From an uncultured Anaerofilum sp. (GTDB lineage Bacteria > Bacillota > Clostridia > Oscillospirales > Ruminococcaceae), in contig CALWZD010000017.1 in assembly GCA_944385945.1 (NCBI GenBank), positions 1-49,393 of the forward strand: a stretch of DNA of 49,393 nt, given 5' to 3'. Of the stretch, positions 23,555-31,488 are shown one piece after another. Positions within the stretch are counted from its first letter, which is position 1, and every line of letters begins with the position of its first letter. Position numbers and translations under genes: made by a program. Below the pieces are notes generated by a model that worked only from the letters and a program-made list of their open reading frames with translations, had not been told where the DNA came from and made no database searches.

Positions 23555-23637
23555 CTCGCAGTTGTAAACTTTTTTTGAAAACTAGACACTTGCCACCTGC
23601 ATCGTCCATTTATAGACAAATGCAAAAAAGCTGTTGG

Positions 23638-23666
23638 TTGTGCAGGATGCCTGAAACAAGTATAAT
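23638..23666 (+). promoter_or_regulatory. Promoter of the YhgE/Pip gene
   Basis: TTGTGC at 23638-23643, 17 bases, perfect TATAAT at 23661-23666; start near 23673, about 100 bases of leader. Confidence 0.75.
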
Positions 23667-23687
23667 TCTCTTTGCCATAAAATGCAA
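23659..23687 (-). promoter_or_regulatory. Divergent promoter of the tetR gene
   Basis: Minus strand TTGCAT (23682-23687), 17 bases, TATACT (23659-23664). Its -10 overlaps the -10 of the opposite promoter, so the two genes compete for polymerase. Confidence 0.65.
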
Positions 23688-23770
23688 GTAAAAGCAGATG
23701 ACGGCAATAGAGGCGTAGCAGATGCCACTGAAAAAGCGATGCAAACGCCTCGGAAGGGAAGCGATAGACA

Positions 23771-26629
23771 ATGCTCAAACGTGAATGGAAAAGCTTATTG
23801 AGCAACCGATTATTGGTAGTGGTCATGGCTGCCATCGTGGCGATCCCAACCATCTATACCACCTTGTTTCTTGGCTCCATGTGGGACCCTTACGGCAAAG
23901 TAGAGCAACTGCCGGTAGCGGTGGTGAACCGTGACGTACCAGTGGACTATGCGGGCAAAAAGCTGGAGGTCGGGCAGCAACTGGTGGATAAACTCGAGCA
24001 AGACCGTTCGCTCGACTTCGACTTCGTGGACAGCCAGACCGCAAAGCAGGGGCTTGCTGATGGTAAATATTATATGGTCATCACCATCCCAGAAAACTTT
24101 TCGGCAAATGCAGCCACACTCACCGATCCGCAGCCGAAAAAAATGCTGCTGGAGTACCAAACCAACCCCGGCACCAATTACATTGCATCGAAATTAGGGG
24201 AAACAGCGATGAAAGAGATGCAGGCGTCGGTGCGTGAGGAGATCACAAAAACCTACACCCAGACCGTATTCGAACAGTTGGATACCCTTTCGGACGGGAT
24301 GCAGACGGCAGCCGACGGAGCGCAACAGCTTGCAGACGGCACCGACACATTGGCAGATGGCAACCGAACGGTAAGCGACAATTTAAAGGTGCTTGCCGAC
24401 AGCACCCTTACCTTTTCGGACGGAAGTCAACAACTGGTAGAGGGTATCGGCAAATACACCGAAGGTGTCGCAGCATTAAACAGTGGCGCACAGCAGCTCG
24501 ACAGCGGTGCTTCGGCATTACAGCAGGGTATGAACGACCTGCAAGCGTCGGTACCGGCACTGTCACAGGGGGTGCAAGCACTGGACGGTGGCGCACAGAC
24601 CTTGCAGCAGGGGATCGAGTCTGCCCAAAAGGGCAGTGACGATCTGCAACAAGGAACGTTCCAGTTAGACGAAAAAATGAAAGAACTCAGTGGCGGACTG
24701 GATCAGCTGCGTTCCCAAACCCAGCAACTACCCGCAGCAGTACAGCAGTTGAACGGCGGTAGCCAAGCGGCATTGGAGGGCGCACAGAAGTTGAACGGTG
24801 GCGCACAAGGGCTTTTTCAAGGTACCGTGCAACTGCAAACCGGTGCCGACCAGCTTTCCAATGCAATGCAGCAGATCTCTGCAAAATCACAGGAACTGCG
24901 CCAAGCAACACAAGGGCTGAAACAGGGCATGGAGCAGCTTTCGGGTGCAATACAGGCAATGCCGTCGGGCGGTGGCGAACTGCAAGCCCAGCTGCAACAG
25001 GCAGCGCAGCAGACCGCCGCAGCCATCGGTCAGCCGCAGGACGCCAGCGCACTGGCGGCACAAATCGCCCAAACCGCACAGGCAGCCCAGAGCGGTGATG
25101 CGCAGGCAGTGGCCACATTGGCAGAACTTGCAAATCAGGCGGCTGCTATGGCACAGACAAACTATGTGGCAGCCAGCACGGCGAATGCAGGCTGTGAAAA
25201 TGCTGTCCAGGCATTTGAAAGCATCGGCAGCGCAGTAGCAGACACCGGTGGGCTGGACCAGTTGAAAACCGCCGCTGCTCAGTTGCAGCAAGCAGCCGTT
25301 CAACTGGAAAGCGGTACCGCAAATTACACCACTTCCGTTGACCAAGCAGCACAAGCATCGCAATCGCTGGCAGACAAAGCACCTGCACTGGTACAAGGGG
25401 CAGATGCTCTGGCGCAAGGCTCACAGCAGTTGGAAAGCGGTCTGAATGCTCTGCAAGCAGGCACACAGCAACTGAATGACCAAGCACCGCAGCTTACCGA
25501 CGGCGTGGCACAGCTTGCATCGGGCGCACAACAGCTGCAACAACAAGGGACTGCACCTGTGCGCAGCGGTGCAGAACAGCTTTCGGGCGGTCTGGGACAA
25601 CTGGTAGCAGGTTCTCAGGCACTCAAGCAGGGAACAGGAGAACTTTCCGCAAAGATCCCTGCCCTGACCGACGGTGTCGGAAAATTGAAAGTCGGCACCG
25701 ATTCGCTAAAACAGGGAACCACTCAGCTCGCCGCAGGTACCGCTCAGTTGCAGCAAAACAGCGCAGCACTGAACCAAGGCGCAACCGCTTTGCAGGACGG
25801 CGCAGGTAAAATTCAGGACGGCGCACAAAAACTGTATGATGGCAGCTTGAAACTGGGCGACGGCATTTTGCAACTGCAAAACGGAAGCAACACCTTGCAG
25901 CAGTGTCTGGCAGAGGGCGCACAGCAGTTGCAGCAAACCAACACCAGCCAACAGACGGTAGAGATGTTCGCTGCACCTGTTCAAACCGAGGAAACCATGC
26001 TGACCAGTGTCCCCAACAACGGCCACGCAATGGCACCATATATGATGTCGGTCGCATTATGGGTGGGCTGCATCGCATTCAGCCTCATGTATCCGCTCAC
26101 AGCTTACCAAGGCGAACTGAAAAGCGGTACCGCATGGTGGATAAGCAAGGCATCTGTCCTGTATCCGCTGGCGATCCTACAGGCACTTGTCATGCTGTTT
26201 GCCCTCAATCAAATCGACGGCTTACAGCCCGCTCAAATGGCAAACACCGTATTGGTCGCCTGTGTAGCAGCCGTAACGTTTATGTCGGTCATGTATTTCT
26301 TCACTTGTCTGCTCGGAAAAGTCGGCAGCTTCTTGATGCTCATCTTCATGGTGGTACAGCTTGCCGGCTCGGTAGGCACCTATCCATTGGAGATCTCAGG
26401 CGATTTCGTCAAAAATCTGTATCCATGGGTTCCCTTTACCTACACCGTAAAGGCATTCCGCAGTACCGTCGCAGGTGGCGAAAGTGTGGCAGGTTGCTTG
26501 CAGTATTTGATAATGTGGCTCATCGTGTTCTCGCTGCTGACCATCGTTGTGTTCCAGATCCGCAGTTACAGGATCAAACAACAAAAACCTACCTTGATGG
26601 ACTGGCTGGAACATCATCACCTTGCATGA
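23771..26629 (+). CDS. YhgE/Pip family membrane protein with a long Gln/Gly-rich repeat region
   Basis: A 952-aa protein starting at ATG 23771 with GGAAGGGAAG upstream. One N-terminal helix (about 12-35) is followed by a Pip-type extracellular domain (VVNRDVPVDYAGKKLEVGQQLVDKL), then some 600 residues of imperfect ten- to twelve-residue repeats around GAQQLxxG, predicted helical, and about five C-terminal helices from residue 757 of the ABC-2-like type. The family includes the lactococcal phage infection protein and EsaA/YueB-like type VII secretion parts and phage receptors. No secretion genes adjoin it; its function here is unknown. A TetR gene divergent to it is the probable regulator. Confidence 0.9.
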   Translation: MLKREWKSLLSNRLLVVVMAAIVAIPTIYTTLFLGSMWDPYGKVEQLPVAVVNRDVPVDYAGKKLEVGQQLVDKLEQDRSLDFDFVDSQTAKQGLADGKYYMVITIPENFSANAATLTDPQPKKMLLEYQTNPGTNYIASKLGETAMKEMQASVREEITKTYTQTVFEQLDTLSDGMQTAADGAQQLADGTDTLADGNRTVSDNLKVLADSTLTFSDGSQQLVEGIGKYTEGVAALNSGAQQLDSGASALQQGMNDLQASVPALSQGVQALDGGAQTLQQGIESAQKGSDDLQQGTFQLDEKMKELSGGLDQLRSQTQQLPAAVQQLNGGSQAALEGAQKLNGGAQGLFQGTVQLQTGADQLSNAMQQISAKSQELRQATQGLKQGMEQLSGAIQAMPSGGGELQAQLQQAAQQTAAAIGQPQDASALAAQIAQTAQAAQSGDAQAVATLAELANQAAAMAQTNYVAASTANAGCENAVQAFESIGSAVADTGGLDQLKTAAAQLQQAAVQLESGTANYTTSVDQAAQASQSLADKAPALVQGADALAQGSQQLESGLNALQAGTQQLNDQAPQLTDGVAQLASGAQQLQQQGTAPVRSGAEQLSGGLGQLVAGSQALKQGTGELSAKIPALTDGVGKLKVGTDSLKQGTTQLAAGTAQLQQNSAALNQGATALQDGAGKIQDGAQKLYDGSLKLGDGILQLQNGSNTLQQCLAEGAQQLQQTNTSQQTVEMFAAPVQTEETMLTSVPNNGHAMAPYMMSVALWVGCIAFSLMYPLTAYQGELKSGTAWWISKASVLYPLAILQALVMLFALNQIDGLQPAQMANTVLVACVAAVTFMSVMYFFTCLLGKVGSFLMLIFMVVQLAGSVGTYPLEISGDFVKNLYPWVPFTYTVKAFRSTVAGGESVAGCLQYLIMWLIVFSLLTIVVFQIRSYRIKQQKPTLMDWLEHHHLA

Positions 26630-26647
26630 ATCCTTTCTCCCTTTTTT

Positions 26648-26677
26648 CGGTCGATGCAATCGCATCGGCCGTTTTTG
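26648..26677 (+). terminator. Terminator of the YhgE/Pip gene
   Basis: CGGTCGATGC, loop AATC, GCATCGGCCG (one G-U pair), then TTTTTG. Confidence 0.82.
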
Positions 26678-26719
26678 TGAAAACCGCCCTTTTTGCAACC
26701 AGATTCGCAAGAATATGCA

Positions 26720-26749
26720 AGGACAAAACGGCATCATTTGCGTTATACT
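26720..26749 (+). promoter_or_regulatory. Probable promoter of the aldose epimerase gene
   Basis: AGGACA at 26720-26725, 18 bases, TATACT at 26744-26749. The -35 box is weak. Confidence 0.45.
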
Positions 26750-26807
26750 GATAAAAAGGTCTGGAGAATAAGGCTGTTTCAGACTATGAAAAAAGGAGAC
26801 GATGAAT

Positions 26808-27689
26808 ATGTTCACCATTACAAAACAACATCTGTCGCATGAGGGTGCCGAATACGACCAGTATGTTCTGGCTGACAGTGCTGCAAACACTACCGTTACC
26901 GTTACCCCCTGTAAAGGCGGTATGATCACCGGTATGACCCTGAATGGCGAAGAATTCAGCTGGCTGCGTGACCCCAATTTCTACCTGCCCGAGCGTCCTC
27001 GCTGCGCCGTGCCGGTGCTGTTCCCTTGCTGCGGTCGTTGCGCTGACGGAAAAAATACCTTCGAGGGTAAGGAATATCCCATGGACATCCACGGTATGGC
27101 ACATAGCCTGCCTTGGAACGTAGTAGCAGAAAACTGCGAGGACGGTGCTGCTTTGACCATCGAATTGACCGACAGCGAAGCGACCCGTGAGTTCTACCCC
27201 TATGCCTTCTCGGTTCGCATCACTTACCGCCTGAAAGGTAACACTGTATCGCTGGAGCAGGAGTATCATAACGCCGACAGCAAGCCCATGCCTTTCGCAT
27301 TTGGTTTCCATCCCTATTTCGCTTGCACCGACGTGCGCAACCTGAAATGGGAATTGAACGCAGCAACACAGGAAGACCCCGACACCGGCGCATCTGTTGC
27401 AGCCCCTGCCGAGGTAGACTTCCCCTATGACCCCGACCAGACCACCCGTTACTACAAGGGCGTACAAAGCCCGATGGCATTCACCGACACCCAAAGCGGT
27501 CATAAAGTAAGCATCGACTTTGACGAGCATTTTGGCAATGTTGTACTGTGGAGCCAGTGCGATTTGGGCTTCATCTGCATGGAGCCTTGGAACGGCTGGC
27601 CCAATAGCCTGAATACCGGCGATTGCGAAGTGCTGGAGGCAGGCAAAACATTGGCAGCGGTTTGCTCTTTCACGATGCAAAAGGTATAA
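26808..27689 (+). CDS. Aldose 1-epimerase family protein (mutarotase)
   Basis: A 293-aa protein; ATG 26808 lies nine bases after AAGGAG, better than ATG 26802, which is only three bases away. The sequence shows the galactose-mutarotase-like beta-sandwich: DIHGMAHSLPW, FGFHPYFACTD with the conserved histidine, and a closing EPWNGWPNSLN segment. Such enzymes speed the alpha/beta conversion of free hexoses or hexose 6-phosphates. It has its own promoter and terminator. The substrate could be a sugar or an uronate released in this region, but this is inference. Confidence 0.88.
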   Translation: MFTITKQHLSHEGAEYDQYVLADSAANTTVTVTPCKGGMITGMTLNGEEFSWLRDPNFYLPERPRCAVPVLFPCCGRCADGKNTFEGKEYPMDIHGMAHSLPWNVVAENCEDGAALTIELTDSEATREFYPYAFSVRITYRLKGNTVSLEQEYHNADSKPMPFAFGFHPYFACTDVRNLKWELNAATQEDPDTGASVAAPAEVDFPYDPDQTTRYYKGVQSPMAFTDTQSGHKVSIDFDEHFGNVVLWSQCDLGFICMEPWNGWPNSLNTGDCEVLEAGKTLAAVCSFTMQKV

Positions 27690-27718
27690 TTGGTCAAACT
27701 GTATATTAAAAAAGCTTT

Positions 27719-27762
27719 GGCAGAAGTGCGCCACTCAAAGGTGGTGTATTTCTGCCTTTTTT
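27719..27762 (+). terminator. Terminator of the aldose epimerase gene
   Basis: GGCAGAAGTGCGCCAC and GTGGTGTATTTCTGCC pair, with G-U pairs, around TCAAAG, then TTTTTT. Confidence 0.82.
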
Positions 27763-27792
27763 AATAAAATAAGATATTTTTGCCTGCTCCTA

Positions 27793-27823
27793 TTGACTCT
27801 CACGTTGCGTCATGGTTTATAAT
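27793..27823 (+). promoter_or_regulatory. MerR-type promoter with a 19-bp spacer
   Basis: TTGACT at 27793-27798 and a perfect TATAAT at 27818-27823 are 19 bases apart. This overlong spacer is the signature of promoters that MerR-family proteins activate by twisting the DNA. The gene it drives is itself a MerR regulator. Confidence 0.78.
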
Positions 27824-27846
27824 GCCTTTACACGGGAGGGGTTGCG

Positions 27847-28572
27847 ATGCGAACAGTAAACGAAGTAAGCAAGCTTGTAGGTGTAAGTGTGCGCACCTTG
27901 CACCATTATGACGCCATCGGGCTTTTAAAGCCCACAAAGGTGACGCAGGCGGGCTATCGACTGTACGACGATGCGGCACTGTGGCGATTGCAAAGTATTT
28001 TGCTGTTTCGAGAATTGGAATTTCCGCTGAAAGAAATTAAAACGATTCTCAACAGCCCCAATTTCGATACATCACAGGCATTGGCGCAGCAGATTGAATT
28101 ACTGGAATTAAAGCATAAACATATCGGGCAGTTAATCTCTTTTGCCCGTGAGATACAGAAAAAAGGAGTAGAAAAAATGAATTTTCAGGTTTTTGACAAA
28201 AGCGAGATCGAACAGTACAAGGCAGAAGCTAAGGAAAAATGGGGACACACCAAAGAATATCAGGAGTACGAGCAACGGCAAAGCGAAAAACAAGGATTTG
28301 ACGATGCCGCCATGCAGATGATGGAGTTATTTTGTCAGCTTGGGGCATTGAAAGACCTGCCTCCTGCCGACAAAGCTGTGCAGGAAAAAATCGGCAGCCT
28401 GCAAAGCTTTATTACAGAGAATTACTATACCTGTACCAAGCAAATTATGCACGGATTGGGTCAGATGTATATTCAGGATGAACGCTTTCGAAAAAATATC
28501 GACAAAGCGGGCGGTGAGGGAACAGCAGAATTTGTCAGTCGTGCAATCGAGATATATTGCACAAAGGGATAA
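27847..28572 (+). CDS. MerR-family regulator with TipAS ligand-binding domain
   Basis: A 241-aa protein; ATG 27847 follows GGGAGGGG. The N-terminal MerR winged helix (TVNEVSKLVGVSVRTLHHYDAIGLLKPTKVTQAGYRLYDDAALWRLQSIL) is followed by a dimerisation coiled coil and a TipAS domain (about 130-240, EYQEYEQRQSEKQGFDDAAMQMMELF). TipAS binds thiopeptide-like and other cyclic drugs in the streptomycete TipA. Full length suggests the long, DNA-binding form. The promoter with a 19-bp spacer indicates positive autoregulation. An internal ribosome site before the methionine at residue 111 could allow a short form, as in TipA. Confidence 0.9.
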   Translation: MRTVNEVSKLVGVSVRTLHHYDAIGLLKPTKVTQAGYRLYDDAALWRLQSILLFRELEFPLKEIKTILNSPNFDTSQALAQQIELLELKHKHIGQLISFAREIQKKGVEKMNFQVFDKSEIEQYKAEAKEKWGHTKEYQEYEQRQSEKQGFDDAAMQMMELFCQLGALKDLPPADKAVQEKIGSLQSFITENYYTCTKQIMHGLGQMYIQDERFRKNIDKAGGEGTAEFVSRAIEIYCTKG

Positions 28573-28617
28573 AAGAACATTTTTTGAGGTTTGGAAAAAC
28601 AAAGCAAAACTTTTATC

Positions 28618-28646
28618 TTGACTTTAATAAAATTCAATGTTATATT
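28618..28646 (+). promoter_or_regulatory. Promoter of the DUF2089/membrane protein pair
   Basis: TTGACT at 28618-28623, 17 bases, TATATT at 28641-28646. It rules out the upstream ATG at 28637 as a start. Confidence 0.7.
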
Positions 28647-28675
28647 TAATTATATTAAAGAAAGGCGGTGAAAAG

Positions 28676-28969
28676 ATGGACGTTTTGCCCGAATGGCTCG
28701 CAACGCTAGAGGAGGAAGAAGTGGTGTTTATCAAAAAATTCCTGCTTGCTTCGGGGTCGCTGAAAGAAATCGCTCAACAGTACGGCGTGACCTATCCTAC
28801 GGTGCGATTGCGATTGGATAAACTCATCCAAAAAATCAAAATCAGCGAGGACAGCGCAAACGACCCCTATATTGCATTGGTCAAACGCCTTGCGGTAAAG
28901 GATAAACTCGACTTCGACACCGCAAAAATCCTTATCACCGAGTATAAAAAGCAAACAGGAGGAAAGTAA
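28676..28969 (+). CDS. DUF2089 family protein (HTH)
   Basis: A 97-aa protein starting at ATG 28676 behind GGCGGTG. It reads WLATLEEEEVVFIKKFLLASGSLKEIAQQYGVTYPTVRLRLDKLIQKI, the helix-turn-helix of DUF2089, and lacks the zinc ribbon found in longer members. The C-terminus (AVKDKLDFDTAKILITEYKKQ) is typical of the short group. It probably binds DNA. It is one base from a small membrane protein gene, and this pair probably forms a regulator/membrane unit of unknown role. Confidence 0.85.
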   Translation: MDVLPEWLATLEEEEVVFIKKFLLASGSLKEIAQQYGVTYPTVRLRLDKLIQKIKISEDSANDPYIALVKRLAVKDKLDFDTAKILITEYKKQTGGK

Positions 28970-28970
28970 T

Positions 28971-29321
28971 ATGGAAATGCAAGCCGTTACATTTGCTGCA
29001 CAAATGTTCAACCTTATTCTTGTTCTTTTTTTAACGGCACTCATCATCGGTGGCACGGTCGCCCTGCAAATTTTTCTGTCAAATAAAAAAATCAAATGGT
29101 TGGGGCTGATTTTGCCGATGCTTACATTTTTACCCTCGCTGTTTATCTTGCTGCAAATTGCCACAGTAGGGCAGGATACAAATGCGATTCTTGCGATGCT
29201 GTTACCAATCTTTTTGGTTCTCAACATTCCTACCGCTATTTTGTTGATAATTTACGCCGTTTGCCGCCAAAACTACAAAGCAAAACAGGAAATTGAAAAA
29301 ATGAATATCCAAGACCTATAA
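28971..29321 (+). CDS. Small membrane protein, three helices
   Basis: A 116-aa protein; ATG 28971 is behind GGAGG inside the upstream gene's last codons, one base after its stop, so the two are translationally linked. Three hydrophobic helices are visible (about 9-33, 42-62, 73-97), and the tail KQEIEKMNIQDL is charged. I do not recognise a family. Pairing with a DUF2089 gene is its best clue. Confidence 0.78.
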   Translation: MEMQAVTFAAQMFNLILVLFLTALIIGGTVALQIFLSNKKIKWLGLILPMLTFLPSLFILLQIATVGQDTNAILAMLLPIFLVLNIPTAILLIIYAVCRQNYKAKQEIEKMNIQDL

Positions 29322-29325
29322 AACA

Positions 29326-29368
29326 ACAAACCCCATGCCGAAAAACTAGCATGGGGTTTGTGTTTTTT
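29326..29368 (+). terminator. Terminator of the DUF2089 pair
   Basis: ACAAACCCCATGC and GCATGGGGTTTGT, loop of ten bases, then GTTTTTT. Confidence 0.9.
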
Positions 29369-29426
29369 GTCAATAGGACTTTTTCAATAAACAATTTATA
29401 ATATAAGTGTGGAACAGCGTCTTTAC

Positions 29427-30317
29427 TTAATTCGCTCCGCCTGTACTGCGTTCGATCTTTAGGCTGGTCACAAATTCTTTGGGGCTGATGTGATATTCCG
29501 ACTTGAACGCACGGTAGAAGTTCGCATAATCACCAAACCCGCAATGTTGATATACGTCGGTGGGCGGTGTGCCGTCGCTCAGCATCTGCTTTGCAATCAC
29601 CAACCGCTTTTGAATGATGTAGCGGTAGACCGACGTCCCCACCAACCGATTGAACTCATGCGAGAGGTGGTATTTGCTGATGAAAAACTTGCCTGCCAGC
29701 AAGTCCAGCGACAAGTCTTCGCTGTAATGCTCGTTGATGTAGGCAAGCACGTTGGAAACCACCGGACCCGATTTGTCCTTTACCTCGTGGTGCTGTGGGC
29801 TTCGTTCGGCAAGGCGATTGACCAATATCAGCAGTTCGATGAGGTATGCGGCTGCCGCAAGGTCGCTGGCAAATTCGTGCGATTCGGTTTCGGTGATAAG
29901 CCGTTCCATCAGGTTGGTCACGTGCTGACGGGTTGCAGCGTCAGGGCGAATCATATTGGTATGGTAGGGATGACCCGTGTCGAAGCAACGGGTGAGGTCG
30001 TGACCGGTTTTGTTCAAGTCCTTGATGAATGCTTTGTCGATCCACAAAACGATGCGCTCATATGGCTGTTTTTCCCATGTAAACATCGGCTGATGCAGCT
30101 CCAGGGGACTGATGAGCAAAATGTCGCCCGGCATTAGGTGGTAGTTGCGGCTCTCGATGCTGTAATTGACATTCCCCGACAAAAACAGATAAATTTCATA
30201 AAAATCGTGGTGGTGAAGGGCAACTTCATTCAGGTAAGAATCCCGATAGCGATAAATTTCGTAGTTACGGCGAAGCATATACTGGCGGGAGATAAAATTT
30301 TGAACTTTTGCCGGCAA
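29427..30317 (-). CDS. AraC-family regulator with cupin sensor domain
   Basis: About 296 aa. AAGGAGG at 30326-30332 overlaps the GTG at 30326, so I prefer TTG 30317, eight bases downstream of it; GTG 30326 remains possible. The N-terminal cupin (HHHDFYEIYLFLSGNVNYSIESRNYHLMPGDILLISPLELHQP) binds a sugar-like ligand, and the C-terminal double helix-turn-helix (SLDLLAGKFFISKYHLSHEFNRLVG... HCGFGDYANFYRAFKSEYHISPKEF) binds DNA. It is divergent from the isomerase/oxidoreductase/uxaC operon and is its likely activator. Confidence 0.9.
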   Translation of the reverse strand: MPAKVQNFISRQYMLRRNYEIYRYRDSYLNEVALHHHDFYEIYLFLSGNVNYSIESRNYHLMPGDILLISPLELHQPMFTWEKQPYERIVLWIDKAFIKDLNKTGHDLTRCFDTGHPYHTNMIRPDAATRQHVTNLMERLITETESHEFASDLAAAAYLIELLILVNRLAERSPQHHEVKDKSGPVVSNVLAYINEHYSEDLSLDLLAGKFFISKYHLSHEFNRLVGTSVYRYIIQKRLVIAKQMLSDGTPPTDVYQHCGFGDYANFYRAFKSEYHISPKEFVTSLKIERSTGGAN

Positions 30318-30387
30318 AATCTCCACCTCCTTAGCGTGATTGTAAAAAAAGAGTGCAACGGCAGATAGAAAAAGTTATATTATTAAC

Positions 30388-30416
30388 AGCATAAAACAAT
30401 TTACGCAATGTGTCAA
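30388..30416 (-). promoter_or_regulatory. Promoter of the araC-type gene
   Basis: Minus strand perfect TTGACA (30411-30416), 17 bases, TATGCT (30388-30393). Confidence 0.78.
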
Positions 30417-30497
30417 GCAATAATCGCATTGAACATTGCAAATAAGTGTGATAGTATTGGAAATATAAACAAAAACAGCCTTTTTTTATTACGTTCC

Positions 30498-30531
30498 TTG
30501 TACAAATGTACAATATGCACAAATTCGTGCA
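30498..30531. promoter_or_regulatory. Two adjacent palindromes before the uronate operon
   Basis: TTGTACA-AA-TGTACAA (30498-30513) and TGCAC-N6-GTGCA (30516-30531), centres 18 bases apart, located 43 bases ahead of the first gene of the operon. They are candidate regulator or repressor sites. A candidate promoter just upstream is TTGAAC (30429) with TAGTAT (30452). Confidence 0.55.
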
Positions 30532-30573
30532 AATTTTTTAGAATAAACAACAAAAACGAAAGGGGTAATACCA

Positions 30574-31452
30574 ATGACTTCTAAAATTGTAATTTCCGGT
30601 TTTGCGGATGAAATCAGCGCACAGCTGGACGAACAGCTGAAAGTTGTGACCCAGCTGGGAATGAACCACATCTCCTTGCGTGCAGCCGACGGAAAAGGCA
30701 TTGCAGAATATACACTCGACGAGGTAAAAGAAAGCATTTTGCCCCGCTTGAATGCAGCAGGCGTAAAGGTTTCCAGCTTGGGCAGCCCCATCGGTAAAGT
30801 GAATGTGGACGACGAAGAAGGCTTTGAAAAACAGCTCGTTCAGTTGGACACTCTGTGCCAGATCTGCCACCTGTTGGACTGCAAATACATCCGTATGTTC
30901 AGTTTCTACATCCCCAAAGACAAAGATGCTGACGATTACCGTGACATCGTGTTGGAAAAATTGAAAAAGTTTGCAGCCATTGCAGAAAAATATGACGTCA
31001 TCCTCATCCACGAAAACGAAAAAGACATCTACGGTGACATTGCCCGTCGCTGTAAAGTGGTTCTGGACGAACTGGCAAGCCCGCACTTCAAAGCTGCGTT
31101 CGACTATGCAAACTTCGTTCAGTGTGGCGAGGATACCGCCGCTGCGTGGGAAATGCTGAAAGAACACGTGGTCTACATCCACATTAAAGACGCTGTATAC
31201 GGCAAGGGCGAAAACGTTGTTTGCGGTACCGGCGACGGAAAAATTGCACAGCTGCTTGAGCAGGCAATCGTGAAAGAGGGCTACGAGGGCTTTTTGACTT
31301 TGGAACCGCATTTGGTTCTGTTCGACACTCTGCAAAGCCTCGAAACCGAGGATGCCACCGACATCATCACCGAGAACAAGGCAAAAGACGGTGCAGAAGG
31401 CTACGCAATGCAGTATAACGCATTGAAAAACATTTTAAGCAAATTCATGTAA
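30574..31452 (+). CDS. Sugar phosphate isomerase/epimerase-like TIM barrel
   Basis: A 292-aa protein of the xylose-isomerase-like TIM-barrel family (PF01261 type); AAAGGGG precedes the ATG. The four metal ligands can be read as E147 (LIHENEKD), D177 (AAFDYANF), H203 (VYIHIKD) and E244 (LTLEPHL). This family includes epimerases, inosose dehydratases and enzymes that cleave 3-keto-glycosides. It opens an operon with two Gfo/Idh/MocA dehydrogenases, a second member of its own family, and UxaC. The exact reaction is not known. Confidence 0.88.
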   Translation: MTSKIVISGFADEISAQLDEQLKVVTQLGMNHISLRAADGKGIAEYTLDEVKESILPRLNAAGVKVSSLGSPIGKVNVDDEEGFEKQLVQLDTLCQICHLLDCKYIRMFSFYIPKDKDADDYRDIVLEKLKKFAAIAEKYDVILIHENEKDIYGDIARRCKVVLDELASPHFKAAFDYANFVQCGEDTAAAWEMLKEHVVYIHIKDAVYGKGENVVCGTGDGKIAQLLEQAIVKEGYEGFLTLEPHLVLFDTLQSLETEDATDIITENKAKDGAEGYAMQYNALKNILSKFM

Positions 31453-31488
31453 TCCAATTTACATAAAAACTAAAGGAGAATCTTCAAC

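Noticed and set aside
23771-26629. Repeats in the middle of the YhgE/Pip gene as a CRISPR-like or tandem DNA repeat
   Set aside because: The repetition is at the protein level with degenerate DNA and no constant spacer or repeat unit, so it is a coding repeat.
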